Source of the DNA: Cellulomonas sp. NTE-D12
Lineage (GTDB): Bacteria; Actinomycetota; Actinomycetes; Actinomycetales; Cellulomonadaceae
Direction: 5' to 3'
Length of the DNA: 64,000 nucleotides
Assembly: GCF_027923705.1 (NCBI RefSeq)
Contig: NZ_AP026442.1
Coordinates: 1,550,001-1,614,000 of the forward strand
A program made the position numbers and the translations under genes. Shown here in pieces: positions 24,699 to 33,922 of this stretch (within the stretch, counting starts at the first letter, position 1; each line of letters starts with the position of its first letter). A model generated the notes under the pieces. That model ran no database searches and was not told where the DNA came from. It saw nothing but the letters and a program-made list of their open reading frames with translations.

Positions 24699-26499
24699 CC
24701 GGACCCTCGTACAGGGCGTCGACCTCGTGCGCGAAGTCCTTGAGGACCTCGGCGCGTCGCACGCTGAGCTTCGGGGTCAGGTAGCCGTTCGCGATGGTGA
24801 GGTCGCCCTCGAGGATGCGGTACTTGCGGATCGACTCCGCGCGCGACACCGCCTGGTTGGTCCGCGCGACGGCCTTGTCCAGCGAGGCCAGCACGTCGGG
24901 ATCCTTGGCCGCGTCCTGCAGGGACATCGCCGGCTTCCCGTGCGCGGCGAGCCACCCCGGGACCCCTTCGGCGTCGAGCGTGATGAGGGCTCCGATGAAC
25001 GGTCGCTGGTCGCCGACCACCACCACCTGGCTGACCAACGGGTGCCCGCGCAGCCTGTCCTCCAGCACCGCGGGGGCCACGTTCTTGCCGCCGGCGGTGA
25101 CGATGATCTCCTTCTTCCGACCCGTGATCCGCAGGTAGCCCTCGTCGTCGAGGGCGCCGAGGTCACCGGTGCGGAACCAGCCGTCGACCAGCGCCGCGGC
25201 CGTCGCCTCGGGGTTGTTGTGGTACCCGCGGAAGACGCCGATGCCGCGGACCTCCACCTCGCCGTCGGCCGCGATCCGCACCGACGTGCCGGGCAGGGCA
25301 GGCCCCACGGTGCCGATCTTCGACCGGTCCGGCAGGTTCACGGTCGCCGGTGCGGTGGTCTCGGTCAGCCCGTACCCCTCGAGCACGTGCAGCCCGGTAC
25401 CGCGGAAGAAGTGCCCCAGCCGCTCACCGAGCGGTGCGCCGCCGGAGATCGCCCAGCGCGCCTGGCCGCCGAGCGCGGCCCTGATCCGCCGCAGCACCAG
25501 AAGGTCGGCCACGAGGTGCTGGAGCTGCAACCACCGGCTCGGTCCGCCGGGGGTGTCGAGCGCTCGGGAGTAGACGATCGCCGTCTTCGCGGCGCGCTGG
25601 AAGATCTCGCCCTTGCCGCCGGTCGCCGCCTTCTGCTCCGCCGAGTTGTAGACCTTCTCGAACACTCGCGGCACCGAGAGCACGAAGGTGGGCCGGAACG
25701 CCTCGAGGTCGGGCAGCAGCGTCTTGGTGTCGGCCGTGTGCCCGAGGGTCGCTCCCGCCGCGACGGTCAGCACGTGCACGAACCGCGCGAACACGTGCGC
25801 CAGCGGCATGAAGAGCAGGGTCCGTGAACCGTCGCCCTGCACCACCACGTTCAGCTTCTCGACGGCGTTGACCGTGAGCTCGTAGAAGTTGCCGTGCGTC
25901 AGCTCCGCACCCTTGGGCCGGCCGGTGGTTCCCGACGTGTAGATGATCGTGGCCAGGTCGTCCAGGTGAGCGAGGTGGCGGCGCTGCTCGACCTCCTCGA
26001 CCGGCACCTGAGCCCCCTCACGCACCAGCGCGGCCGTCGCGTCGTGGTCGATCACCAGCACGTCGCGCAGCTGCGGCACCTCGGCGCGGACCTGGTCGAC
26101 CAGCTCGGCGTGGGCGGCGGTCTCCACCACGAGGAGCGAGACGGTGGAGTCGGAGAGGATCCAGTGCACCTGCTCGGCCGAGGACGTCTCGTAGACCGGC
26201 ACGGTGACGGCGCCCGCCCGCCAGATCGCCCAGTCGAGGAGCGACCACTCGTAGCGGGTGCGGGACATGATGCCGACCCGGTCGCCCGGTTCGACGCCCC
26301 GGGCGATGAGGCCCCGGGCGACGGCGGTGATCTCGGCGTCGAGCTGGAGGGCCGTCGTCGTGGCCCACGGACCGCCGTCCGGTGACCGCCGCTCCATCAG
26401 GACCCGGTCCGGCGTCGCCGCGACCCGATCCGCGAAGAGGTCGTTCAGGTTCCGCGACCGATCGACCTCGACCACGAGCGGGGTGGAGGACTCGTCCAT
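24688..26499 (-). CDS. Long-chain fatty acid-CoA ligase (AMP-forming)
   Basis: This 603-aa adenylate-forming enzyme activates a long-chain acid to acyl-CoA through an acyl-AMP. The P-loop YTSGTTGRPKGAELTH (about residues 188-203), GYGLTETTAP, and DGWFRTGDLG with the GRKKEIIVTAGGKN hinge are intact. No signal or membrane anchor is seen. It corresponds in position to mycobacterial fadD15 (from memory). ATG 26499 has CTGGAG upstream, and TATCCT (complement of 26535-26540) is a likely -10 with a leader of about 30 nt. Confidence 0.93.
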   Translation of the reverse strand: MDESSTPLVVEVDRSRNLNDLFADRVAATPDRVLMERRSPDGGPWATTTALQLDAEITAVARGLIARGVEPGDRVGIMSRTRYEWSLLDWAIWRAGAVTVPVYETSSAEQVHWILSDSTVSLLVVETAAHAELVDQVRAEVPQLRDVLVIDHDATAALVREGAQVPVEEVEQRRHLAHLDDLATIIYTSGTTGRPKGAELTHGNFYELTVNAVEKLNVVVQGDGSRTLLFMPLAHVFARFVHVLTVAAGATLGHTADTKTLLPDLEAFRPTFVLSVPRVFEKVYNSAEQKAATGGKGEIFQRAAKTAIVYSRALDTPGGPSRWLQLQHLVADLLVLRRIRAALGGQARWAISGGAPLGERLGHFFRGTGLHVLEGYGLTETTAPATVNLPDRSKIGTVGPALPGTSVRIAADGEVEVRGIGVFRGYHNNPEATAAALVDGWFRTGDLGALDDEGYLRITGRKKEIIVTAGGKNVAPAVLEDRLRGHPLVSQVVVVGDQRPFIGALITLDAEGVPGWLAAHGKPAMSLQDAAKDPDVLASLDKAVARTNQAVSRAESIRKYRILEGDLTIANGYLTPKLSVRRAEVLKDFAHEVDALYEGPVHG

Positions 26500-26639
26500 G
26501 CTGACTCCAGTGGCAGACGACGACGTGTAACGCGAGGATACGGGACGTTCGACCCCCTCTCTCGGGCAGACCTGGCGCTTGCCGCGGGGGGCCGCACGTC
26601 GTCGACGGCAGGCTGCGGCTCGCCCCGCCCCACGGGCGC

Positions 26640-26645
26640 TAGCGT
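26640..26645 (+). promoter_or_regulatory. Putative -10 for glucokinase gene
   Basis: TAGCGT lies 51 nt before the ATG at 26697. The remainder of the 197-bp divergent gap 26500-26696 shows no operator I can identify. Confidence 0.4.
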
Positions 26646-26696
26646 GGGCCCGCGCATCGGGACGTCGGTGCGGACGGACGAGGGAACGGGCACCAC

Positions 26697-27647
26697 ATGC
26701 ACGCCATCGGTGTGGACATCGGCGGGACCAAGATCGCTGCGGGCGTCGTCGACGACGACGGCCGGATCCTGGCGCAGACCCGGCGGGACACGGACCCGAC
26801 CGACGCGGCCACCGTGGACCGGGGTGTTGTGGACGTCTGCCGCGAGCTGATGGCCGACTACGAGGTGGGTGCGATCGGGCTCGCCGCCCCGGGGTTCATC
26901 GGCGCCGACCGTGCGACGGTGGGCTTCACGCCCAACCTCCCGTGGCGCGACCACCCGCTGCGCGACTCGGTGGCGACCGCCCTGCGGACCGACGTACCGA
27001 TCGTCGTCGAGAACGACGCAAACGCTGCCGGCTGGGCCGAGTACCGGTTCGGGGTCGCCGACGGGGTCACCGACATGGTGACGCTCACGCTGGGCACGGG
27101 GCTCGGCGGAGCCATCGTGTCGGGCGGACGCCTGGTGCGCGGTCGCTGGGGCGTGGCCGCGGAGATCGGTCACCTCCGGGTGGTGCCCGACGGGCACGTG
27201 TGCGGCTGCGGGCAGCGCGGCTGCTGGGAGCAGTACGTGTCCGGCAGCGCCCTGGTGCGGGACGCCCAGGCGATCGCGCAGCAGCGCCCGGACCGCGCGG
27301 CCCGGCTGCTCGAGCTCGCGGGCGGCAAGTGGCGCAAGATCGCCGGGGTGCACGTCACGCAGGCAGCCGAGGAGGGCGACGAGCTGGCCATCGAGCTGCT
27401 CGCGGACATCGGCCGGTGGGTCGGGCAGGGCGCCGCCTCCGTCGCGGCGCTCCTGGACCCCGAGCTCTTCGTGGTCGGCGGTGGGCTGTCCGCGGCTGGG
27501 GAGCTGGTGATGGCGCCGGCGCGCACCGCGTTCGTCGAGCACCTGTCAGCGCGTGGGTATCACCCGGAGGCCAGCTTCGCCACCGCCTCGATGGGCAACG
27601 AGGCCGGGATGGTGGGCGCGGCGGACCTGGCGCGCCTCGAGTCCTAG
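26697..27647 (+). CDS. glk: ROK family glucokinase
   Basis: This 316-aa ROK sugar kinase has the ATP-binding GVDIGGTKIAAG at the N-terminus, ENDANAAGWAE with the catalytic Asp (about residue 104), LGTGLGGAIV, and the ROK zinc motif CGCGQRGCWE (about residues 168-177). It probably phosphorylates glucose at the entry of glycolysis; other hexoses or ManNAc cannot be excluded. ATG 26697 lacks a strong ribosome site. It is divergent from the acyl-CoA ligase gene. Confidence 0.9.
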   Translation: MHAIGVDIGGTKIAAGVVDDDGRILAQTRRDTDPTDAATVDRGVVDVCRELMADYEVGAIGLAAPGFIGADRATVGFTPNLPWRDHPLRDSVATALRTDVPIVVENDANAAGWAEYRFGVADGVTDMVTLTLGTGLGGAIVSGGRLVRGRWGVAAEIGHLRVVPDGHVCGCGQRGCWEQYVSGSALVRDAQAIAQQRPDRAARLLELAGGKWRKIAGVHVTQAAEEGDELAIELLADIGRWVGQGAASVAALLDPELFVVGGGLSAAGELVMAPARTAFVEHLSARGYHPEASFATASMGNEAGMVGAADLARLES

Positions 27648-27660
27648 CCGGTCGAGCCCC

Positions 27661-28185
27661 TCAGACGACGGCCCCGGAGTCGTCGTCCTCGTCGCGCCGG
27701 TGCGGCATCCGCCAGACGAGCACGGCGAGGCCGGCGGCGAAGACCGCGGCCGCAACCGCCAGCAGCCAGCCGGGCGCGTCGGGCCACGCGAGCACCAGGA
27801 CGACGAAGAGCACCGGTACGCCGATCGTTGCCGTCCACGCCAGGGTGAGCAGCGGGTCACCACCCAGCACGGGTCCGGGGTCCGGCGGGACGAAGTGCTC
27901 GGCGGCGTCGACCGCCGCCTCGGCCGCGTCCTGCTGGGCGGTGCCGTCCCAGTCCCGCCCCGTCAGCTCTGCGGGCCCGTGCGGCTCGTGACCGTCGGGC
28001 GTGCGGTGCTCCCGGGCCGCAACCGTCCCGCGGCTGTCCGCTCCCAGGGGGTCCCCGGGCGGGTCGGTGGGTGTGGCCGGCGAGTCGAGGTCGGCGAGCT
28101 CCGCGACGATCTGCGCCCAGCGTGCGTCGACGGCGGCCTGGTCCGGCTCGCCGGCGTCGGCGTCGTCGTCGGGACGCTGCGGCAT
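27661..28185 (-). CDS. Hypothetical membrane protein with long acidic N-terminus
   Basis: This 174-aa protein has a low-complexity, Asp/Ala/Pro-rich cytosolic part (residues 1-105) and two helices (about 112-130 and 137-156), then an acidic tail ending DEDDDSG. ATG 28185 has TAGAGT (complement of 28192-28197) 6 nt upstream, a leaderless layout. I do not recognise the family. It is convergent with the glucokinase gene and divergent from plsC. Confidence 0.7.
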   Translation of the reverse strand: MPQRPDDDADAGEPDQAAVDARWAQIVAELADLDSPATPTDPPGDPLGADSRGTVAAREHRTPDGHEPHGPAELTGRDWDGTAQQDAAEAAVDAAEHFVPPDPGPVLGGDPLLTLAWTATIGVPVLFVVLVLAWPDAPGWLLAVAAAVFAAGLAVLVWRMPHRRDEDDDSGAVV

Positions 28186-28284
28186 GGATGCACTCTAGAG
28201 TCGGACCCAGCAGTCGGCGTGGTGCCCCAGGGCATCGCGACAGGGACGTCGAGCTGCGCCGCTGCCCGGTCGAGGAGTTGAGCG

Positions 28285-29079
28285 TTGTTCTACTGGTTGA
28301 TGAAGCGCATCTTCGTCGGACCTCTGCTGCGCCTGGTGTACCGACCGTGGGTCCGTGGCGTGGAGAACGTGCCGACGGATGGTCCTGCCATCCTGGCGAG
28401 CAACCACCTGGCCGTCATCGACTCGTTCTTCCTGCCGCTCGTCCTGTCGCGCGAGATCGTCTTCATCGGCAAGCAGGAGTACTTCACGGGTCGCGGCGTG
28501 AAGGGACGCCTGACCGCAGGCTTCATGCGCGGGGTCGGGACCATCCCGGTGGACCGTGGGGGCGGCAAGGCGGGGGAGGCGGCGCTGCGCACGGGTCTGC
28601 GCCGGTTGGGCGAAGGCGGGCTCTTCGGGATCTACCCCGAGGGCACGCGGAGCCCCGACGGCCGCCTCTACCGCGGGAAGACGGGTGTGGCCCGGCTGGC
28701 GCTGGAGTCCGGCGCTCCGGTGATCCCCGTGGCGATGGTCGGCACCAACATCGCCCAGCCGATCGGTCGCACCATCCCCAAGGTGATGCGGATCGGCATC
28801 GTGATCGGCGAGCCGCTCGACTTCAGCCGCTACCGGGGCATGGAGAACGACCGCTTCATCCTGCGCTCGGTCACCGACGAGATCATGTACGCCCTGATGA
28901 GCATCTCGGGCCAGGAGTACGTGGACGTCTACGCGGCGACCCAGAAGGCGCGGATCGCCACCGGACACCCGGCGGTGACGGGGGACGCGACGGACCACCT
29001 GCCGGCCGCTCCCGGCGGGCGTCCGGTGCCCGACGTCCAGGTACCGGTCGAGCCGCCGACCGCGGAGCCCGGTCAGTAG
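28285..29079 (+). CDS. plsC: 1-acyl-sn-glycerol-3-phosphate acyltransferase
   Basis: This 264-aa membrane-associated enzyme acylates lysophosphatidate to phosphatidate. It has the HX4D motif NHLAVIDS (about residues 41-48), GTIPVDRGG, and FGIYPEGTRSPDG (about 112-124), the acyl-acceptor motif. TTG 28285 is the likely start, since GAGGAG lies 7 nt upstream; ATG 28300 (MKRIF) is the alternative. The last 45 residues are Pro/Ala-rich. The following phosphofructokinase has a -10 overlapping its stop. Confidence 0.9.
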   Translation: MFYWLMKRIFVGPLLRLVYRPWVRGVENVPTDGPAILASNHLAVIDSFFLPLVLSREIVFIGKQEYFTGRGVKGRLTAGFMRGVGTIPVDRGGGKAGEAALRTGLRRLGEGGLFGIYPEGTRSPDGRLYRGKTGVARLALESGAPVIPVAMVGTNIAQPIGRTIPKVMRIGIVIGEPLDFSRYRGMENDRFILRSVTDEIMYALMSISGQEYVDVYAATQKARIATGHPAVTGDATDHLPAAPGGRPVPDVQVPVEPPTAEPGQ

Positions 29080-29082
29080 GAT
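29077..29082 (+). promoter_or_regulatory. Putative -10 for the phosphofructokinase-aroG unit
   Basis: TAGGAT overlaps the plsC TAG stop codon. It would give the pfp-aroG mRNA a leader of about 65 nt ending in a GAGAGG ribosome site. Confidence 0.4.
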
Positions 29083-29154
29083 GGCCGGCGCGCCTGGCGC
29101 GTCCCCGTGCAGCCTGCTGCTGCAGACCCGTGCTCGATCGAGAGGTGTTCCCCC

Positions 29155-30378
29155 ATGTCGGTCCGTCGCGTCGCCCTCCTCACCGCAGGCGGCTTCGCCC
29201 CGTGCCTGTCCTCGGCCGTCGGCGGGCTGATCGAGCGCTACACGGAGATCGCCCCCGAGATCGAGATCATCGCCTACCAGCACGGCTACTACGGCCTGCT
29301 GCGCGGGGAGAAGATCGTGGTGGACGAGGAGGGCCGCAAGAAGGCCGGCATCCTGCACCGCTTCGGCGGCTCGCCCATCGGCAACTCCCGGGTGAAGCTG
29401 ACCAACGCCAAGGACTGCGTCAAGCGCGGCCTGGTCAAGGAGGGTGAGAACCCGCTGCACGTGGCGGCCGAGCAGCTCAAGGCCGACGGGGTCGACGTGC
29501 TGCACACGATCGGCGGCGACGACACGAACACGACGGCCGCGGACCTGGCCGCCTACCTCGCCGAGAACGACTACCCGCTGACGGTGGTGGGGCTGCCCAA
29601 GACGATCGACAACGACGTCGTGCCGATCCGCCAGTCCCTGGGCGCCTGGACCGCCGCCGAGGAGGCGGCCGGCTTCGCGGCGAACATCATCGGCGAGCAC
29701 CGCTCCGGTCCCCGGATGCTGATCGTGCACGAGGTGATGGGCCGTCACTGCGGGTGGCTGACCGCTGCGGCCGCGTCCGAGTACCGCAAGTGGCTGGACC
29801 TGCAGGAGTGGGTGCCGAGCCTGGGCCTGACGCGCGAGCGCTGGGACATCCACGCCGTCTTCCTGCCCGAGCTGGCTCTCGACATCGACGCCGAGGCTGC
29901 GCGCCTCAAGGCGATCATGGACACCCAGGGGAACGTCAACATCTTCCTGTCCGAGGGCGCGGGGATGAACGAGATCGTCGCCCAGAAGGAGGCCGCGGGC
30001 GAGGAGGTCGCGCGGGACGCCTTCGGTCACGTCAAGCTCGACACGATCAACCCGGGCCAGTGGTTCGCCAAGCAGTTCGCCGCCAAGCTCGGCGCCGAGA
30101 AGGTCATGGTCCAGAAGTCCGGCTACTACTCGCGCGCCGCGGCCGCGAACGCCGAGGACCTGCGCCTTATCAAGTCGATGACGGACCTCGCGGTCGAGTG
30201 CGCCCTGCGCGGCGAGGCGGGCGTGATCGGTCACGACGAGGAGAACGGCGACCGTCTGCGCGCGATCGAGTTCCCGCGGATCGCCGGCGGCAAGGCGTTC
30301 GACGTCACGCAGCCCTGGTTCGGCCGGCTGCTGGCGGACATCGGCCAGCCGCTGGTCGCAGCGGGTTCCCACGCATGA
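29155..30378 (+). CDS. pfp: Pyrophosphate-type 6-phosphofructokinase
   Basis: This 407-aa group III phosphofructokinase converts fructose 6-phosphate and fructose 1,6-bisphosphate. The donor site reads TIGGDDTN (residues 120-123 are GGDD) and PKTIDND (148-154). Asp in place of the ATP-type Gly, and Lys in PKT, are the published markers for pyrophosphate as phosphoryl donor. MGRHCGWL and ESGYYSR-type (KSGYYSR) substrate segments are present. The ATG has GAGAGG about 10 nt upstream. Its stop overlaps the DAHP synthase start as ATGA. Confidence 0.92.
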   Translation: MSVRRVALLTAGGFAPCLSSAVGGLIERYTEIAPEIEIIAYQHGYYGLLRGEKIVVDEEGRKKAGILHRFGGSPIGNSRVKLTNAKDCVKRGLVKEGENPLHVAAEQLKADGVDVLHTIGGDDTNTTAADLAAYLAENDYPLTVVGLPKTIDNDVVPIRQSLGAWTAAEEAAGFAANIIGEHRSGPRMLIVHEVMGRHCGWLTAAAASEYRKWLDLQEWVPSLGLTRERWDIHAVFLPELALDIDAEAARLKAIMDTQGNVNIFLSEGAGMNEIVAQKEAAGEEVARDAFGHVKLDTINPGQWFAKQFAAKLGAEKVMVQKSGYYSRAAAANAEDLRLIKSMTDLAVECALRGEAGVIGHDEENGDRLRAIEFPRIAGGKAFDVTQPWFGRLLADIGQPLVAAGSHA

Positions 30379-31727
30379 GCGTGGAGCCGGACCCCGGGGT
30401 TCTGGAGGGTCTGGACGCCTGGGAGGGCCTCTCGGCTGAGCAGCAGCCCTCGTGGCCCGACGGCACGCGGCTGAGGCAGGTGCGCGAGAAGCTCGCGACC
30501 CTGCCGCCGCTCGTCTTCGCGGGCGAGGCCGATGCGCTGCGGGCCAAGCTCGCCGCGGCGGGCCGTGGCGAGGCGTTCCTGCTCCAGGGTGGGGACTGCG
30601 CCGAGATCTTCGCCGAGGCGACCGCGGACCGAATCCGCCACAAGATCATGACGGTCCTGCAGATGGCCGTCGTGCTCACGTACGGCGCCAGCCTGCCCGT
30701 CATCAAGATGGGCCGGATGGCCGGTCAGTACGCCAAGCCGCGCAGCGCCGACACCGAGACGCGGGACGGCGTCACCTTGCCGGCGTTCCGTGGAGACATC
30801 GTCAACGGTTACGCGTTCACGCCAGCCGACCGCACCCCGGACCCGGAGCGACTGCTCGAGGCGTACCACACGTCGGCGTCGACCCTGAACCTGATCAGGG
30901 CGTTCACCACAGGGGGCTTCGCCTCCCTGCTGCGCGTGCACGAGTGGAACCGCGGCTTCACCGCCAACCCGGCGTACTCCCGCTACGAGGAGATCGCGGC
31001 CGAGATCGACCGGGCGATCCGGTTCATGGCTGCCTGCGGTGCCGACTTCGACGCCCTGCGGGCCGTCGACTTCTACGCCAGCCACGAGGGTCTGCTGCTG
31101 GACTACGAGCGGCCCCTGACGCGGATCGACTCCCGCACCGGCCTGCCGTACGACTGCTCGGGCCACTTCCTGTGGATCGGGGAGCGCACCCGCAAGCTGG
31201 ACGGTGCGCACATCGACTACTTCTCCCGCGTGCAGAACCCGCTCGGCGTCAAGCTCGGCCCGACGACCACGGGTGACGAGGCACTGGCGCTGATGGACCG
31301 GCTGAACCCGAACGGCGAGCCGGGCCGCCTGACCTTCATCACACGGATGGGCGCGGGCCTGATCCGCGACCGGCTGCCCGCCCTGGTGGAGAAGGTGACG
31401 GCCGACGGTCGGCCGATCACGTGGGTCTGCGACCCGATGCACGGCAACGGAATCGTCTCGTCGTCCGGCTACAAGACGAGGCGGTTCGCGGACGTGATCG
31501 ACGAGGTCGCCGGCTTCTTCGAGGTGCACCGGGCCCTCGGGACGGTCCCCGGAGGGCTGCACATCGAGCTGACCGGCGACGACGTCACCGAGGTGCTCGG
31601 CGGCACCGAGGAGATCGACGAGGAGGGGCTGTCGCGGCGCTACGAGACCCGCGTCGACCCCCGGCTGAACCACCAGCAGTCGCTCGAGCTGGCCTTCCAG
31701 GTGGTGGAGCTGCTCCGCCGCTCGTGA
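30375..31727 (+). CDS. aroG: Class II 3-deoxy-7-phosphoheptulonate (DAHP) synthase
   Basis: This 450-aa enzyme condenses phosphoenolpyruvate and erythrose 4-phosphate, the first step of aromatic synthesis. Class II blocks are clear: LLQGGDCAEIF (metal Cys, about residue 76), RMAGQYAKPRS, YASHEGLLLDYE, GHFLWIGERTR, VKLGPTTT, CDPMHGN (metal His/Asp) and GGLHIELTGD. Length is typical. ATG 30375 overlaps the phosphofructokinase stop by 4 bp. A hairpin follows the stop. Confidence 0.97.
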   Translation: MSVEPDPGVLEGLDAWEGLSAEQQPSWPDGTRLRQVREKLATLPPLVFAGEADALRAKLAAAGRGEAFLLQGGDCAEIFAEATADRIRHKIMTVLQMAVVLTYGASLPVIKMGRMAGQYAKPRSADTETRDGVTLPAFRGDIVNGYAFTPADRTPDPERLLEAYHTSASTLNLIRAFTTGGFASLLRVHEWNRGFTANPAYSRYEEIAAEIDRAIRFMAACGADFDALRAVDFYASHEGLLLDYERPLTRIDSRTGLPYDCSGHFLWIGERTRKLDGAHIDYFSRVQNPLGVKLGPTTTGDEALALMDRLNPNGEPGRLTFITRMGAGLIRDRLPALVEKVTADGRPITWVCDPMHGNGIVSSSGYKTRRFADVIDEVAGFFEVHRALGTVPGGLHIELTGDDVTEVLGGTEEIDEEGLSRRYETRVDPRLNHQQSLELAFQVVELLRRS

Positions 31728-31741
31728 GTGCGCCGTTCGTA

Positions 31742-31783
31742 CGACGAGGCCCTGGTCCCCTGGCGGGGAACGGGGCCTCGTCG
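31742..31783. terminator. Bidirectional terminator between aroG and the kinase gene
   Basis: CGACGAGGCCC at 31742-31752 pairs with GGGCCTCGTCG at 31773-31783, and the loop contains a second pairing (GGTCCCC/GGGGAAC). It lies between the converging aroG and PASTA-kinase genes. Confidence 0.75.
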
Positions 31784-31793
31784 CTGCGCGGCT

Positions 31794-33863
31794 CTAGACG
31801 ACCGTCAGCGTGATCGTCGTACCCTTCGGGACCGACTGACCTGCCGGGACGCTCTGGTCCCGAACCGTCCCGAAGATGCCGCCGAGCACGTTCTGCCGCT
31901 GGACGTTCAGACCGAGCGCCGCGAGGGCCTTGGCGGCATCGGTGTACTGGGCGCCGCGCAGGTTCGGGACCTGGACGAGCTCCGGACCCTTGCTGACGGT
32001 GACCTGGACGGTGTCCCCGCGGTGTGCGGTGCTGCCCGCCTTCGGCGACTGGTCCGTCACGGTGCCGGCCGGCACGGTGTCGCTGAACGCCTCGCTGGCG
32101 GCCACCTTCAGGCCGTCGGCGGCGAGCTGTGCGGTGGCCTGGTCGAGGGTCGCGCCGACGACGGTGGTCACCGTCACCGGTGCCGGACCCTTGGACAGGG
32201 ACAGGGTCACCGTGGTGCCGCGCTTCACCTGGGCCTTCGGGTCCGCGGCGGCGCCGTCCGGCAGGGTCGCCGACAGCACCGACCCGACCGCAGCGGTGTC
32301 GTGCCACTGCTCCGGTCCGTAGGCGACCGCGAGGCCGGCCGCCTTCAGGGCCTTCTCGGCATCCGCCTGCATGGCACCGACGACGCCGTCGGGGATCGTG
32401 ACCAGGTCGACGCCGCGCGAGACGGTGTACGTGACGGTGCCGGCCTTGCGCACCGGCTGCCCGACCGCGGGGTTCGCCCTGAACACCTGGCCGGCCGGAG
32501 CGACGTCGTCGTAGGCCTCGGTCCGGACGCCGTGCAGACCGTGGCTGGCGAGGACGGCGAGCGCCTGCTGCTCCGACTGGGCGGTGATCGGCGGGACGGT
32601 CGTGTAGGCGCCCGGACCCTGCTCGACGTACCACCAGCCGCCGTACGCGATACCGCCGACCAGCAGCACCGCGAGCAGGAGCGCCGGCCACCGGCGCCAC
32701 CGTGACCGCCGTGGCGCGGCGACGTCTGTCGCAGCCGGCGACCCCCCGGACCCGCCGGCGGTCGGGCCGGGCGCCGCCGTCCCCAGCCCGATGGGCAGGG
32801 CGACGGTGCTGCCCGCCCCGTTGACGGTGGCCAGGGTCGTGGTGACCTGCTCGTCGCGGCCGGCCGCGACTCCGAGGCGACCGCCGCCCTCGCCCTCGCT
32901 GCCGAACCCGCCCAGTGCCGACGCCAGGTCATCGTCGGAGCTCTCCGGCGCGTGCTGCGTCGGGACGGCGGGGGACACGTCCGCGTGCCGGCCCAGCACC
33001 GCGGGGTCCAGCGCGGCACGCGTGCGCCGCAGGAGCGCCAGGGCGGCACCCGCGTCGACGGGCCGGTCGGCCGGGTCACGGGCCGTGAGCGCCGCGACGA
33101 GCTCGTCGACCTCGCTCGGCAGCCACGGCACCAGGTCGGACGGCGCCGGCACGTCGCTGTTCACGTGCTGGAACGCCACCTGGATCGGGGTCGCGCCGGT
33201 GAAGGGCTGGCGCCCGGTGAGCATCTCGTAGAGCAGGATGCCCGTGGCGTACACGTCCGTCCGGGCGTCGCTCGCGCCGCGGACGACGAGCTCGGGAGCG
33301 AGGTAGGCCACCGTTCCGAGCACCGTCCCCGTGGTGGTGGACGTCACCTCCGTGACCGCGCGGGCCAGACCGAAGTCGGCGAGCTTGACGCGGTCGTCCT
33401 CGGCTGCCAGCAGCACGTTCTCCGGCTTGACGTCCCGGTGGACCAGGCCGTTCCGGTGCGCCGCGGTCAGGGCGTCGAGGACCGCCTCGCCGATCCGCAA
33501 CGCCTCGCCGACGGTCAGGGCACCCTGCTCGCCGATCCGGCGACGCAGGTTCACGCCCGTGACGAGCTCCATCGTCAGGTAGCTCGTCTCGCCGTCGACA
33601 CCCTGGTCGAAGACGCTGACCAGGCCGGGATGGGCCAGCCGTGCCGCGGTGCGGGCCTCCCGCCGGAACCGGGCGATGAAGTCCGCGCCGGACGCGCCGT
33701 CGGCCAGGTGCGGATGCATCACCTTGAGCGCGACGTCGCGGTCCAGACGGCGGTCGACGGCCACGTAGACCGTCGCCATGCCACCACGGGCGAGGCGGGA
33801 GACCACCTCGTACCGGCCGTCGACCAGGCGGCCGACGAGCGGATCGGTGACGGTGGCTCCCAC
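31794..33863 (-). CDS. pknL: Ser/Thr protein kinase with four PASTA domains (PknL position)
   Basis: This 689-aa transmembrane kinase has an N-terminal catalytic domain (GGMATVY glycine loop, VALKVM lysine, LVHRDVKPENVL near residue 141, ADFGLA), a low-complexity juxtamembrane stretch, one helix (about 388-408) and four C-terminal PASTA repeats that would sense peptidoglycan or lipid II. It sits in the pknL locus (next to the Rv2175c homologue and aroG); M. tuberculosis PknL has no PASTA repeats as I recall, so this copy has PknB-like architecture. GTG 33863 has TAGACT 7 nt upstream, likely leaderless. Confidence 0.94.
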   Translation of the reverse strand: MGATVTDPLVGRLVDGRYEVVSRLARGGMATVYVAVDRRLDRDVALKVMHPHLADGASGADFIARFRREARTAARLAHPGLVSVFDQGVDGETSYLTMELVTGVNLRRRIGEQGALTVGEALRIGEAVLDALTAAHRNGLVHRDVKPENVLLAAEDDRVKLADFGLARAVTEVTSTTTGTVLGTVAYLAPELVVRGASDARTDVYATGILLYEMLTGRQPFTGATPIQVAFQHVNSDVPAPSDLVPWLPSEVDELVAALTARDPADRPVDAGAALALLRRTRAALDPAVLGRHADVSPAVPTQHAPESSDDDLASALGGFGSEGEGGGRLGVAAGRDEQVTTTLATVNGAGSTVALPIGLGTAAPGPTAGGSGGSPAATDVAAPRRSRWRRWPALLLAVLLVGGIAYGGWWYVEQGPGAYTTVPPITAQSEQQALAVLASHGLHGVRTEAYDDVAPAGQVFRANPAVGQPVRKAGTVTYTVSRGVDLVTIPDGVVGAMQADAEKALKAAGLAVAYGPEQWHDTAAVGSVLSATLPDGAAADPKAQVKRGTTVTLSLSKGPAPVTVTTVVGATLDQATAQLAADGLKVAASEAFSDTVPAGTVTDQSPKAGSTAHRGDTVQVTVSKGPELVQVPNLRGAQYTDAAKALAALGLNVQRQNVLGGIFGTVRDQSVPAGQSVPKGTTITLTVV

Positions 33864-33922
33864 GGTGGCGAGTCTACGGGCGCGTTCCGCGGCCCCGGGG
33901 GAGGCGTGCAGCGCGGGCGCCG

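Noticed and set aside
28195..30372. 725-aa open frame antisense to plsC and the phosphofructokinase
   Set aside because: Shadow frame; the plus strand holds intact enzyme motifs.
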